A stretch of 64,000 nt of DNA. It comes from Mycetocola_A sp015752285 (GTDB lineage: Bacteria > Actinomycetota > Actinomycetes > Actinomycetales > Microbacteriaceae). Positions 33,441-41,930 of the stretch are shown in pieces (the stretch's first letter is position 1; each line of letters starts with the position of its first letter). The position numbers and the translations under genes were made by a program. Where the stretch lies: contig NZ_JADOUY010000001.1 in assembly GCF_015752285.1 (NCBI RefSeq), positions 124,001 through 188,000 of the forward strand, read 5' to 3'. A model generated the notes under the pieces. It was given only the letters and a program-made list of their open reading frames with translations, was not told the origin of the DNA and made no database searches.

Positions 33441-34415
33441 ATGATGCGCACCCCTCGCCCGCTCCCCACCGAACTTGCAGAATCGTTCACCGTCGCCGAG
33501 GCGCGTCGGCTCGGCGTCGGCAGATCGCGGCTGGACGGCCCCGATCTCGAGCGACCGTTTCGCGGCGTGCTCGCACGGATTCCGGCGGCTTCATCGTCGA
33601 GTCCGGACCTGGCAGAGCACGCTCGCGCCGAAATCGTTCGTCTCGCCCGTGCATATTCCACGCGGATGCCACCGACTGAGTTCTTCAGCCACACCACGGC
33701 AGCCGTTCTCTGGGGTGTTCCCGTTCCACTCCCGCTCGACCGGCTCCTCGACGTGTCGGTGCATCGGCACCGGCGCGCACCGCGGGCACGCGGCGTCCGA
33801 GGGCGCGAGCTGGACCCTCGCCTGGTCCATGTCACGGTCGGCGACGGCCTCCGGCTGACGACTCCAGCATCCACCTGGGCGGGGCTGGGATCGGTGCTGC
33901 GCCACCCATACGATCTCGTCGCAGCTGGGGACGCGATGGTCTGCCTGCGCACGTCAAAGGGAGGGAACGGTTTCAGCGCTCCACCCCTCGCAACCCTCGA
34001 CCAGCTTCGCGCGGCGATCGACGCCGGACGCCGCCCCGGGGTCGGGTCTCTCCGCGACGCGTTTGGTCGCATCCGCACCGACTCGTGGTCTCGACCCGAG
34101 ACCTGGGTCAGGCTCATCCTCATCGACGCTGGATTGCCCGAGCCGTCACTCAACGTCGACGCCTACGACGACGACGGGCGATTCCTCGGATGCGTCGACC
34201 TCGCCTACCCGGACCTCAAGATCGCCATCGAATACGAAGGCGCCCACCACTGGCAGACCGCCGAGCAGTTCCATCGCGACATCGATCGGCTCGATCGCCT
34301 GGTGGAGAACGGATGGCGCATCGTGCGTCTGACGAAGAGCCACGTCTTCATCACGCCGTCCGAGGTCGTGCGTCGCGTGTTGGTGGCGCGCGGGCAGCGG
34401 CTTGCCGGGCGCTGA
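33441..34415 (+). CDS. DUF559-type endonuclease-like (Vsr fold) hypothetical protein
   Basis: 324 residues. The N-terminal part is an AbiEi-like region (FTVAEARRLGVGRSRLDGPDLERP, HTTAAVLWGVPVP). The C-terminal about 90 residues (VDLAYPDLKIAIEYEGAHHW, then FHRDIDRLDRLVENGWRIVRLT) form the DUF559/Vsr-like PD-(D/E)XK nuclease fold, with an Asp in VDLAYPD and a Glu in EYEG as likely catalytic positions. Such proteins are common in multiple copies in related genomes and their role is unknown; some resemble type IV toxin-antitoxin parts. Start ATG 33441 or 33444. Flanked on both sides by short repeats. Confidence 0.75.
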   Translation: MMRTPRPLPTELAESFTVAEARRLGVGRSRLDGPDLERPFRGVLARIPAASSSSPDLAEHARAEIVRLARAYSTRMPPTEFFSHTTAAVLWGVPVPLPLDRLLDVSVHRHRRAPRARGVRGRELDPRLVHVTVGDGLRLTTPASTWAGLGSVLRHPYDLVAAGDAMVCLRTSKGGNGFSAPPLATLDQLRAAIDAGRRPGVGSLRDAFGRIRTDSWSRPETWVRLILIDAGLPEPSLNVDAYDDDGRFLGCVDLAYPDLKIAIEYEGAHHWQTAEQFHRDIDRLDRLVENGWRIVRLTKSHVFITPSEVVRRVLVARGQRLAGR

Positions 34416-34483
34416 ACCATCGGAGCGTACGAACCAAGCGCCCCGCTCATCCGTCGCCCACGCCGACTCTGACGCGCCATTCC

Positions 34484-34507
34484 CGGCACAAACGACGGAC
34501 GAACCCG
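34484..34507 (-). repeat. short repeat, copy 3
   Basis: The minus strand reads CGGGTTCGTCC-GTCGTTTGTGCCG, the best-preserved copy. A further fragment TCATCCGTCG at 34448-34457 may be a fourth. They lie in the 188-base spacer after the DUF559-like gene. Confidence 0.5.
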
Positions 34508-34603
34508 CCACCGTTCCCGAAGCATCCGCCCATCCCATCCAGACCCGCCGGTGCTCGCACCGCTCCGACACGCTGCGCTAGCCTCGGCTTACGGCGACCG
34601 CGG

Positions 34604-35080
34604 ATGCTCCGGGACCGGGGAAGGCACCGTGGGATCGACAGAGGCCTTCAATTCTCGTACGGCAATCTTCTCCCTGGAGACACCCACATCTACCCCCTCG
34701 CGAAGGAGCTCACCCGCGGAGACCCAAGCTTTCTCGACACGGTGCTCATCACAGGTTTCGACGAGCAGGCGCTCGTGCGCGGCTGCCATCTCTCTGTGCT
34801 GGCCCTCGCCGTGCTGACCTGGACCAGCCCAGACATGCGGCCGGGCCTCGTCGTCAGCGACTCAGTCAAGACCGGAGGCGCACACGGCGAAGTGACGCGC
34901 GCCGACGGAAAATTCATCAGCTACACGGTCACCCACTACGACCTCCTCGACGAGGTCGCCGCCCGCTTCGGGATCACCCTCGACGACGTCTTCCATCTCA
35001 ATCCCGCACGCACACCGAGCCCGCAGAAGCCGACACTCGACGTCGGTGAAGACCTCAACCTCAGCAAGGACCTCCATTAG
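34604..35080 (+). CDS. LysM-domain hypothetical protein, start uncertain
   Basis: 158 residues from the ATG at 34604. The C-terminal about 50 residues (YTVTHYDLLDEVAARFGITL then DDVFHLNP) form a LysM-like fold, a peptidoglycan- or chitin-oligomer-binding unit. The middle (LAKELTRGDPSFLDTVLITG, LVRGCHLSVLALAVL) looks like a helical domain of unknown type. No signal peptide, membrane segment or good Shine-Dalgarno is visible, so the N-terminus may be wrong or the gene may be a truncated remnant. Alternative frames give no better protein. Confidence 0.5.
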   Translation: MLRDRGRHRGIDRGLQFSYGNLLPGDTHIYPLAKELTRGDPSFLDTVLITGFDEQALVRGCHLSVLALAVLTWTSPDMRPGLVVSDSVKTGGAHGEVTRADGKFISYTVTHYDLLDEVAARFGITLDDVFHLNPARTPSPQKPTLDVGEDLNLSKDLH

Positions 35081-35107
35081 CACGCCAACGCTGCAGATGC
35101 CGCCAGC

Positions 35108-36997
35108 TCAGTCGACGAGCGGGCGCCCCACCACCTGCTCCTCATACATGCGCGCGAAGTTTCCACCACGCGCGAGCAGCTCGGCGTGCGTTCCCTGCTC
35201 GGCGATCCGGCCGCCCTCGATCACGAAGATGACATCCGCAGACACCACCGTCGACAAACGGTGCGCAATCGCGATCGTCGTCCGGCCAGCGGATGCCGCC
35301 TCCAACGCCCTCTGGACGACCCGCTCCGAGATCGTGTCGAGGGCACTCGTCGCCTCGTCGAGCACGAGCACGGCCGGGTCCTTCAGCATCACCCGAGCGA
35401 TCGCGATGCGCTGCTTCTCACCACCGGAAAGCCGATAGCCGCGCTCCCCGACCACCGTGTCGTATCCACCGTCGAACGACATGATCGTGTCGTGGATGTT
35501 CGCGGCGCGCGCCGCGATCTCGAGTTCCTCATCTGTGGCATCCGGTTTGGCATACCTGAGGTTCTCGGCGATGGTCGCGTGGAAGAGGTACGTCTCCTGG
35601 CTCACGATGCCGATGTTCGACACCAGCGACTCGTGCTCGAGCTCACGCACATCGCGCCCGGCGAACAGCACGCGGCCGCCGGTCGCATCGTAGAACCGGG
35701 GCACGAGGTACGAGACCGTCGTCTTCCCCGCCCCGCTCGGGCCGACGAACGCGGCGAACTGCCCGGGTTCGATCGAGAACGAGACCCGGTCGAGCGTCGG
35801 CCGCGACTCCGGCGTCGCATCCGGGTAGCGGAACGAGACCTCGTCGAAGGTGACGCTGCCGACGCGCCCGCGGGCATCCGTCACCGGAACGGCATCCGGC
35901 CGGTCGGCGATCGACGGCGTGAGGTCGAGGTACTCGAAGATGCGGGCGAAGAGAGCACCGGATGTCTGCAGGTCCAGTCCGACACGCATGAGCGCCATGA
36001 GCGGAAACAGCAGGCGTGACTGCACCGTGGTGAATGCAACAATCGCCCCTGCGGTGATGTCGGGAGCCCCGCCGGCCATGAGCCAGCCCGCGACGAGGTA
36101 CACGATCGCGGGGATCGATGACAGGAAGATGTTCACCATCGCGAAGAACCACTGGCCGCTCATCGTCTGCTGCACCTGCAGCCCGACCTGCTCGTCGTTG
36201 GACCTCTCGTACCGCTGGATCTCGGCCGGCTGCTGGTTGAAGCTCTTTGACAGCAGCACACCGGAAACGCTGAGGGTCTCCTGCGTGATCGCCGTCATGT
36301 CCGACAGTGACTCCTGGGTTTTGGTGGCGATCCGCGCACGGACCTGGCCGACGCGGCGCTGGGCGATCACGAGAATCGGCATCAGCACGAGGGCGACGAT
36401 GGTGAGCTGCCAGTTGATGAGGAGCATCGCGACGAACGCGGCAAGCACCGTCACCGTGTTGCCGAGCACGCTCGCGATGGTGTTGCTCAGCGCTCCGGCG
36501 ACACCGCCGACGTCGTTCTGCAGTCGGGACTGGATCACTCCCGTCTTGGTGCGTGTGAAGAAGCTCAGTTCCATCGACTGCAGCCGCCGGAACAGCGACA
36601 CCCGCAGCTCCCCCATCACGGTGTTCCCGACCGTCGCTGTCAGCCAGGTCTGCCACACTCCGAGCCCGGTGGCCAGAACGTAGATGGCGATCATGATGGC
36701 GACGATCCTCAGGAGCGCACCGAGGTTCGGCCCGCCTTCCGCAGGGAACAGGCCCTCATCGAATGCCCGCTCGACGAGCAAGGGTGGAACCACACTGAGC
36801 GCAGCGCCGATCAGAACGAGGGTGACGGTGAGCGCGATCTTCGCCCGGTGCGGGCGGAAGAGAGCGACGATGCGCGGGAACAGATTCGGGATGCGAGGGG
36901 CCTCCGCGTTGACAGCGCGCTGTGCTTCCTCGTCGCCACCACCACGCATCCCGCGAGCACCCCCGCCGCCACCGCGGCCGCCCCCATGCATACTCAT
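35108..36997 (-). CDS. ABC-type exporter, fused permease and ATPase (MsbA/LmrA-like)
   Basis: 629 residues. A Gly/Arg-rich N-terminal tail (about 1-20) precedes six membrane segments (about 50-340) and an ATPase domain with Walker A GPSGAGKTT, signature LSGGEKQRIAIARVML and Walker B VLVLDEATSALD, followed by the switch histidine in IAIAHRLSTV. Half-transporter that would dimerise to export lipids, drugs or peptides. ATG 36997 has AGGGTG upstream, which is contained in a stem-loop (37002-37048). Converges with the LysM gene. Confidence 0.92.
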   Translation of the reverse strand: MSMHGGGRGGGGGARGMRGGGDEEAQRAVNAEAPRIPNLFPRIVALFRPHRAKIALTVTLVLIGAALSVVPPLLVERAFDEGLFPAEGGPNLGALLRIVAIMIAIYVLATGLGVWQTWLTATVGNTVMGELRVSLFRRLQSMELSFFTRTKTGVIQSRLQNDVGGVAGALSNTIASVLGNTVTVLAAFVAMLLINWQLTIVALVLMPILVIAQRRVGQVRARIATKTQESLSDMTAITQETLSVSGVLLSKSFNQQPAEIQRYERSNDEQVGLQVQQTMSGQWFFAMVNIFLSSIPAIVYLVAGWLMAGGAPDITAGAIVAFTTVQSRLLFPLMALMRVGLDLQTSGALFARIFEYLDLTPSIADRPDAVPVTDARGRVGSVTFDEVSFRYPDATPESRPTLDRVSFSIEPGQFAAFVGPSGAGKTTVSYLVPRFYDATGGRVLFAGRDVRELEHESLVSNIGIVSQETYLFHATIAENLRYAKPDATDEELEIAARAANIHDTIMSFDGGYDTVVGERGYRLSGGEKQRIAIARVMLKDPAVLVLDEATSALDTISERVVQRALEAASAGRTTIAIAHRLSTVVSADVIFVIEGGRIAEQGTHAELLARGGNFARMYEEQVVGRPLVD

Positions 36998-37001
36998 GGG
37001 T

Positions 37002-37048
37002 TCACCCTAACCCCGGCATCACAGAGGCGGATGCCGGGGTGAGGGTGA
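37002..37048 (-). terminator. strong stem-loop ending the upstream sugar operon
   Basis: TCACCCT-A-ACCCCGGCATC (37002-37020) pairs with GATGCCGGGGT-G-AGGGTGA (37030-37048): 18 pairs with one mismatch. It lies 24 bases after the malG-like stop. On the minus strand its final arm contains AGGGTGA, the Shine-Dalgarno of the ABC exporter, so readthrough RNA would also have a blocked ribosome site. Confidence 0.7.
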
Positions 37049-37071
37049 GCGATAATGCCAGCGCGAACGCC

Positions 37072-38064
37072 CTACCCCTTCGTCGCTCCGGCCAGGAGAC
37101 CGCGGACGAAGTACCGCTGCAGGCTGAAGAACACGATGAGCGGAACGATGAGCGAGACGAAGGCGGCGGCGGTGAGTCGTTGCCAGTCCTGCCCGCGCGT
37201 ACCGGTGAGTTCGGCCAGCCTCTGGGTCAGAGGTGCGACGTCCTGGGTGCCGCCGGAGAAGATCAACGCCACGAGCAGGTCGTTCCACACCCAGAGGAAC
37301 TGGAAGATCGCCACCGACGCGATCGCCGGCAGGGCCAGGGGAAGAACGATCCGGAAGAAGATCTGCCCGGGGCTCGCACCGTCGACGCGAGCCGCCTCGA
37401 TCACTTCGCCCGGGATCTCCGAGATGAAGTTGTGCAGCAGGAAGATGATGAGCGGCAGGCCGAACATCGTGTGGGCGATCCACACCGGCAGGTAGTTCTG
37501 CTCGGGGATCATCGGGATGACGTCATGCAAGGTGTTCTGCAGCGGACGGAGGAACGTCGTGAACATCTGCAGCACGGGCAGCAGAGCCATCTGCAGCGGG
37601 ACGATCTGCAGCGCGAAGATCAGGATGAACAGCCAGTTCGAGCCCTTGAACTTCATCCAGGCGAACGCGTACGCGGCCATCGCCCCGAGGATCAGCGGAA
37701 AGATCGTTCCCGGGATGGCGATCGCCAGTGAGTTCACGAAGTACGAGCCGAGCTGGGGTGATGACTGCGAGCTCGACAGCAGGACTTCCTGGTAGTTGTC
37801 GAGGGTGAAGCCCGGGTTCTGGAAGATCGTCCACCACCCGGTCGACTGGATCAGCTCGGCCGGACGGAACGACGAGATGAAGAGGCCGAATGTCGGGATC
37901 GTCCAGATCACGGCGATGATAAGCGCCGCGAATGTCGCCCAGCGCGACGTCAGTCGCCGCTTGACCCGCTTCGACTTGGTGCCGACCTCAGCGTCTGCAC
38001 CGTTCGACAGCTTGTCACCGGTCGCAGCGTCTGCTGTCGTGGGAACCATCGGTGTCGTGCTCAT
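37072..38064 (-). CDS. carbohydrate ABC transporter permease (MalG/AglG type)
   Basis: 330 residues. A hydrophilic N-terminal tail of about 40 residues, six membrane segments and the EAA loop EAARVDGASPGQIFFRIVLPL (about 225-245) that docks to the ATPase. This is the CUT1 family for oligosaccharides. The start overlaps the previous permease stop as ATGA. No ATPase gene is nearby, as in many actinobacteria where a shared MsiK/UgpC-type ATPase serves several importers (known for CUT1 systems; inference here). Confidence 0.92.
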   Translation of the reverse strand: MSTTPMVPTTADAATGDKLSNGADAEVGTKSKRVKRRLTSRWATFAALIIAVIWTIPTFGLFISSFRPAELIQSTGWWTIFQNPGFTLDNYQEVLLSSSQSSPQLGSYFVNSLAIAIPGTIFPLILGAMAAYAFAWMKFKGSNWLFILIFALQIVPLQMALLPVLQMFTTFLRPLQNTLHDVIPMIPEQNYLPVWIAHTMFGLPLIIFLLHNFISEIPGEVIEAARVDGASPGQIFFRIVLPLALPAIASVAIFQFLWVWNDLLVALIFSGGTQDVAPLTQRLAELTGTRGQDWQRLTAAAFVSLIVPLIVFFSLQRYFVRGLLAGATKG

Positions 38065-39032
38065 CGGATTTCCCTCTGCTTCTTCATGAGCCGGATGTTG
38101 TACACAACGATCGGCAGAACGAGTATGAACAGAACAAGCGCGAGCGCCGAGCCCCGCCCGGGTTCAGCGGCACGGAACGCCTGGGTGTACATCTCGTTGG
38201 CGATGACGCTCGTGTCGAAGTTGCCCGCGGTCATCGTGCGAACGATGTCGAAGACCTTGAGGGTCGCGATCGAGATCGTGGTGACGACCACGACGAGCGA
38301 ACCACGGATGCCGGGGAGGGTCACGTTGGTGAACCGTTGCCAGGAGTTGGTGCCGTCGATCTCTGCTGCCTCGAGCTGCTCCATCGGAACGGCTTTGATC
38401 GCCGCGGAGAGGACGACCATGGCGAATCCGGTCTGGATCCAGATCATGACGACGATGAGGAGGAAGGTGTTGATCGGCGAGGTCTGAAGCCACTGCACCG
38501 GTTCGCCGCCGAACCAGACGACGATCTGGTTGAGCAGACCGATCTGCTCACTACCCGCCTGGCGGTAGTCGTAGACGAACTTCCAGATGATGCCTGCCCC
38601 GACCATGGAGATCGCCATCGGCATGAACACCAGGACTTTGTAGATCTTCTCGCCCTTGGACTTGTCGATGAAGACGGCGTAGGCGAGACCGACAGCGGTC
38701 GAGATCGTCGGAACGAGAAGTACCCAGATGACCGTGTTGATCAGTGTGTTCACGATCGCCGGCTGGGTGAACATCCAGACGAAGTTGTCGAGACCGTTGA
38801 AGTCGCCCTGGTTGTTGGTGAACGCGAGAAGGCTGGTGCGAACGGCGGGGTAGATGAGGCCGAGGAAGACGAGGATGAACGCCGGAGCGAGAAAGACGAG
38901 GAGCTGGATCCAGTCCTTGCCGCGTTTCGGTGCCTTGTCGAGGAAAAAGAAGAGAAGGCCGACGATGGCAGCGAATATCGCGAGGCCACCCACCACCTGG
39001 ATTAGTTTGCCGATGAGGTCAGCGGTCGTCAT
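38061..39032 (-). CDS. carbohydrate ABC transporter permease (MalF/AglF type)
   Basis: 323 residues with about seven membrane segments. The EAA loop LEAAEIDGTNSWQRFTNVTL (about 227-246) is present. Partner of the permease at 37072 with ATGA coupling. The arrangement of binding protein, permease, permease resembles AglE-AglF-AglG alpha-glucoside systems; the substrate is not proven by sequence. Confidence 0.92.
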   Translation of the reverse strand: MTTADLIGKLIQVVGGLAIFAAIVGLLFFFLDKAPKRGKDWIQLLVFLAPAFILVFLGLIYPAVRTSLLAFTNNQGDFNGLDNFVWMFTQPAIVNTLINTVIWVLLVPTISTAVGLAYAVFIDKSKGEKIYKVLVFMPMAISMVGAGIIWKFVYDYRQAGSEQIGLLNQIVVWFGGEPVQWLQTSPINTFLLIVVMIWIQTGFAMVVLSAAIKAVPMEQLEAAEIDGTNSWQRFTNVTLPGIRGSLVVVVTTISIATLKVFDIVRTMTAGNFDTSVIANEMYTQAFRAAEPGRGSALALVLFILVLPIVVYNIRLMKKQREIR

Positions 39033-39065
39033 TGAACTACGCCTTTCGGAAAAGATGCGGGGAGA

Positions 39066-39103
39066 TCAAGGGCGGGACCGCCGGATGGCGGGCCCGCCCT
39101 TGA
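39066..39103 (-). other. intercistronic stem-loop between binding-protein and permease genes
   Basis: TCAAGGGCGGG (39066-39076) pairs with CCCGCCCTTGA (39093-39103), with a further five-pair stem CCGCC/GGCGG (39078-39091) inside. Third example of a hairpin directly after a binding-protein gene in this window. Confidence 0.75.
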
Positions 39104-39116
39104 GGGGTGCTGTCAG

Positions 39117-40466
39117 CTAGCTTTGCGGCCAGCTCGATTCGATGGCATCCACCGTCTGCTGGGTGCTGTCACCCGAGACCCAGGAGACGATCCCCTTGAA
39201 GAAGGAGTCCGACCCCACTGCGGCGGGCATGAGGTCCGAGCCGTCGAAGCGGAAGATCGTGTCTTCGCCCTGCAGGATCTCGATGCTCGTCTTCAGCAGG
39301 TCGCTCGACGCGTTCTCGGGATCGAGGCCCTTGTTGGCGCTGATCACACCGCCGAGGCTGACCCGGTTGTTCGCCCAGGTGTCGCTCGAGAGGTACGCGC
39401 GAACGGCATCGATCTCTTCACCCTCGCTGAACGCGACGGGGAATTCGCCACCACCGGTGACGGCGGTTTCTCCGCCGGCTTCGACGGACGGCATCAGGAA
39501 GGCGAACACGTCACCGTCTGGAGCCACCTCGGTGCCCTCCGGCCAGAATCCTTCGTAGAAGGATGCCTGGTGGTGCAGCGAGCAGGTTCCGTCGAGGATC
39601 GGCAGGCCGCCGTCACCGAACTCGGTGGAGATGACGCTTGACACGTCACCGAGCCCGCCGTTGACCATCTCGGGGTTCTTGATGTACTCGCCCGCGGCGT
39701 CGAAGGCTTCGACGATCTGCGGGTCGTTGAACGGGATCTCGTGGGTGACCCACTGGTCGTAGACCTCGGGGCCCGCCTGACGCAGGACGAAGTCCTCGAT
39801 CCAGTCGGTGCCCGGCCAGCCGGTTGCGTCACCGGAACCGAGTCCGGCGCACCACGGTGCACCGTCCTTGTCCGCCGCGATCTGCTCGCTCAGTTCGGTC
39901 AGCTCATCGAGTGTCTCGGGGACCTCGTAGCCGTTCTCCTCGAACTCTGCCGGGGAGTACCAGACGTAGCCCTTGATGCTCGCCATCAGCGGAGCCGAGT
40001 AGAAGACGCCGTCGTATGTGCCGTACTGCTTCCAGTCCTCACCCCAGAACTCGTCGGTGTTGGCCTCGACAGCCTCAGGCGCTGGCTTCAGCCAGCCGCC
40101 CTCTGCGAGCCGGGCCAGAAGTCCCGGCTGCGGCACGATGCCGATGTCCGGCGCGTTTCCGGCCTCCGCCAGAACGGCGATCTGTGCCTCGAACTCCTTC
40201 GAGCCCTGGTACGAGACCTCGATGCCGGTGCAGGTCTGGAAGTCGGCCCAGGACTCGATGAGGCGGTCGGCCTCAGCGTCCTGGATCGTGCCGGCGATGT
40301 TGACCTCGGGGTTGTCGTCGAAGGTGCCGTAGGCCTCGTAGTCGGCGCAGTCCGTGTCTTCTCTGTTTCCGGCTGCGACATCACCGGTACAGCCGGTGAG
40401 TGCGAGACCGACGATTCCTGCGGCCGCGAGCGGCAGCAGGATGCGACGCTTGGTCGTAAAGCTCAT
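39117..40466 (-). CDS. carbohydrate-binding lipoprotein (AglE-like solute-binding protein)
   Basis: 449 residues. Signal peptide with lipobox LTGC (Cys 26), then a family 1 solute-binding domain with a typical GTFDDNPEVNIAGTIQDAEA, FEAQIAVLAEAGNAPDIGIV and WPGTDWIEDFVLR. Binds an oligosaccharide outside the membrane and delivers it to the two permeases downstream. ATG 40466 has GAGGAG seven bases upstream; an in-frame upstream codon would add five residues. Promoter and operator are at 40551-40597. Confidence 0.92.
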   Translation of the reverse strand: MSFTTKRRILLPLAAAGIVGLALTGCTGDVAAGNREDTDCADYEAYGTFDDNPEVNIAGTIQDAEADRLIESWADFQTCTGIEVSYQGSKEFEAQIAVLAEAGNAPDIGIVPQPGLLARLAEGGWLKPAPEAVEANTDEFWGEDWKQYGTYDGVFYSAPLMASIKGYVWYSPAEFEENGYEVPETLDELTELSEQIAADKDGAPWCAGLGSGDATGWPGTDWIEDFVLRQAGPEVYDQWVTHEIPFNDPQIVEAFDAAGEYIKNPEMVNGGLGDVSSVISTEFGDGGLPILDGTCSLHHQASFYEGFWPEGTEVAPDGDVFAFLMPSVEAGGETAVTGGGEFPVAFSEGEEIDAVRAYLSSDTWANNRVSLGGVISANKGLDPENASSDLLKTSIEILQGEDTIFRFDGSDLMPAAVGSDSFFKGIVSWVSGDSTQQTVDAIESSWPQS

Positions 40467-40796
40467 CTCTGTTCTCCTCATTGAGTGTGATTTCCTCTGG
40501 GGTGAGGTTGGGAGCCGTCACCCGTGCTGGTGCATTCCGGCCGCCTGTAGGGAACCGGTTCCATGCAAAAGTTACGGCACCCCATCGAGTTACACAAGCA
40601 CGGCGCGATAACGAATTGTCCTCGTGATCGCGCTCTCTCGGCCTCGTGCCTGCTGTGACACCACCTGCCGGAGCCTGTCAGACAGGCCGAAATGTGTAAT
40701 CGGTTCCATACCGGCACTCTTTTCTGTACTCTGATCCGGACAGCGCAGTTCCGGCAGACCGGCCGGGCTTCGCCCCCCAGCGTCGGGAGGCAATCC
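40467..40796. promoter_or_regulatory. divergent promoter region with two LacI operators
   Basis: This 330-base spacer holds, on the minus strand, TTGTGT (40592-40597), 17 bases and TAACTT (40569-40574), followed by the perfect palindrome GGAACCGGTTCC (40551-40562) at the start point. For the plus-strand regulator a TACTCT box lies at 40727-40732, and a second operator half-conserved as TATGGAACCGATTACA on the minus strand lies at 40695-40710 over its -35 region. Both share ATGGAACCGRTT. Confidence 0.65.
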
Positions 40797-41822
40797 ATGG
40801 GCAGTGCCATCGCCGATGTCGCCGCGCGTGCCGGCGTATCGAAAGCGACGGCCTCACGCGCCCTGTCCGGCAAAGGCTACGTCGCCGAGAAGACCCGGAT
40901 GCGTGTGCAGCAGGCCGCGAAGGAGATCGGCTACGTCGCGTCACCGAACGCTGCGAGCCTCGTGACCGGTCAGACCCAGAACATCGGCGTGGTCATCCCG
41001 TTCATCAATCGCTGGTTCTTCGGCGAGATCCTCGAAGGCATCGAGGAAGCCCTGCTCAACCGCGGCTATGACACGACGCTGTACAACCTGCATCCCGGTT
41101 CATCGGATCGGGACCGGGTGTTCGACTTCTTCCTCGCACGCAAGCGGTTCGACGGCGTGATCGCGATCGGGGTGGAACCGACGCCAGAAGAGGCCGGCCG
41201 TCTGCTGCGTCTCGGCATCCCGATGGTCAGCGTCGGCGCGCCCGTCGCCGGCATCCGTTCACTGACCATCGACGACGCGGGTGTCGCGCGCCTTGCCACC
41301 GAGCACCTGATCGGACTCGGCCATCGGCGGATCGCGCACATCGGTGGCGAGATCGGCGGGCCGGACGAGAACACCGTGCACAACAAGAGGTTGGACGGGT
41401 ATCTGCAGGCGATGACGCGTGCCGGCCTCGAAGCCGAGATCCGCACGGCCAGAACGGCGATGAGCGTGCCCGGCGGTTACGACGCCGGAATTCATGCCAT
41501 GAGCGACGCCATGTCCCGACCGAGCGCCGTGTTCGCCGCCTGCGATGAGATCGCCATCGGAGTGATCATCGCCGCTCGTCGGATCGGCATCCGGGTGCCA
41601 GGTGACCTCTCCGTCATCGGTATCGACGGGCACGAGTATGCCGAGATGTTCTCGCTCACGACGATCGAACAGCAGCCACGGGCGCAGGGCCTGGCGGCCG
41701 TGACCGACCTGCTCGCCGCGATCGCGGGCGAGCCGTCGACGGTCGAGGTCGTCGAGATGCCCGCCCGCCTGGTCGTCCGTGCGAGCACCGCTCACGCGGA
41801 CCTCGGTGCCGACGCCGTCTGA
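40797..41822 (+). CDS. LacI-family regulator of the alpha-glucoside-type importer
   Basis: 341 residues: HTH IADVAARAGVSKATASRALS (about 5-24), hinge, and effector domain from NIGVVIPFINRWFFGEILEG on. ATG 40797 is preceded by GGGAGG. Divergent from the binding-protein gene at 39117 and flanked by two operators with the core ATGGAACCG, so it likely represses both itself and the importer. It converges with the MFS gene at 41931. Confidence 0.92.
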   Translation: MGSAIADVAARAGVSKATASRALSGKGYVAEKTRMRVQQAAKEIGYVASPNAASLVTGQTQNIGVVIPFINRWFFGEILEGIEEALLNRGYDTTLYNLHPGSSDRDRVFDFFLARKRFDGVIAIGVEPTPEEAGRLLRLGIPMVSVGAPVAGIRSLTIDDAGVARLATEHLIGLGHRRIAHIGGEIGGPDENTVHNKRLDGYLQAMTRAGLEAEIRTARTAMSVPGGYDAGIHAMSDAMSRPSAVFAACDEIAIGVIIAARRIGIRVPGDLSVIGIDGHEYAEMFSLTTIEQQPRAQGLAAVTDLLAAIAGEPSTVEVVEMPARLVVRASTAHADLGADAV

Positions 41823-41930
41823 CGCTCCAGCCCTCGCGACCGGCCCAGGATGGCAGCCGGATGCCGTCGCGAACGACCCTTACCGACCGGTCGAGCGCCG
41901 GAGCAACCGGTCCGGCCCGGTCGGCATCCG

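Noticed and set aside
41823..41930. Terminator built from CCGGATGCCG and CGGCATCCG between lacI and the MFS gene
   Set aside because: The arms are more than 40 bases apart with no T-run; the motif is frequent in the window and pairing may be chance.
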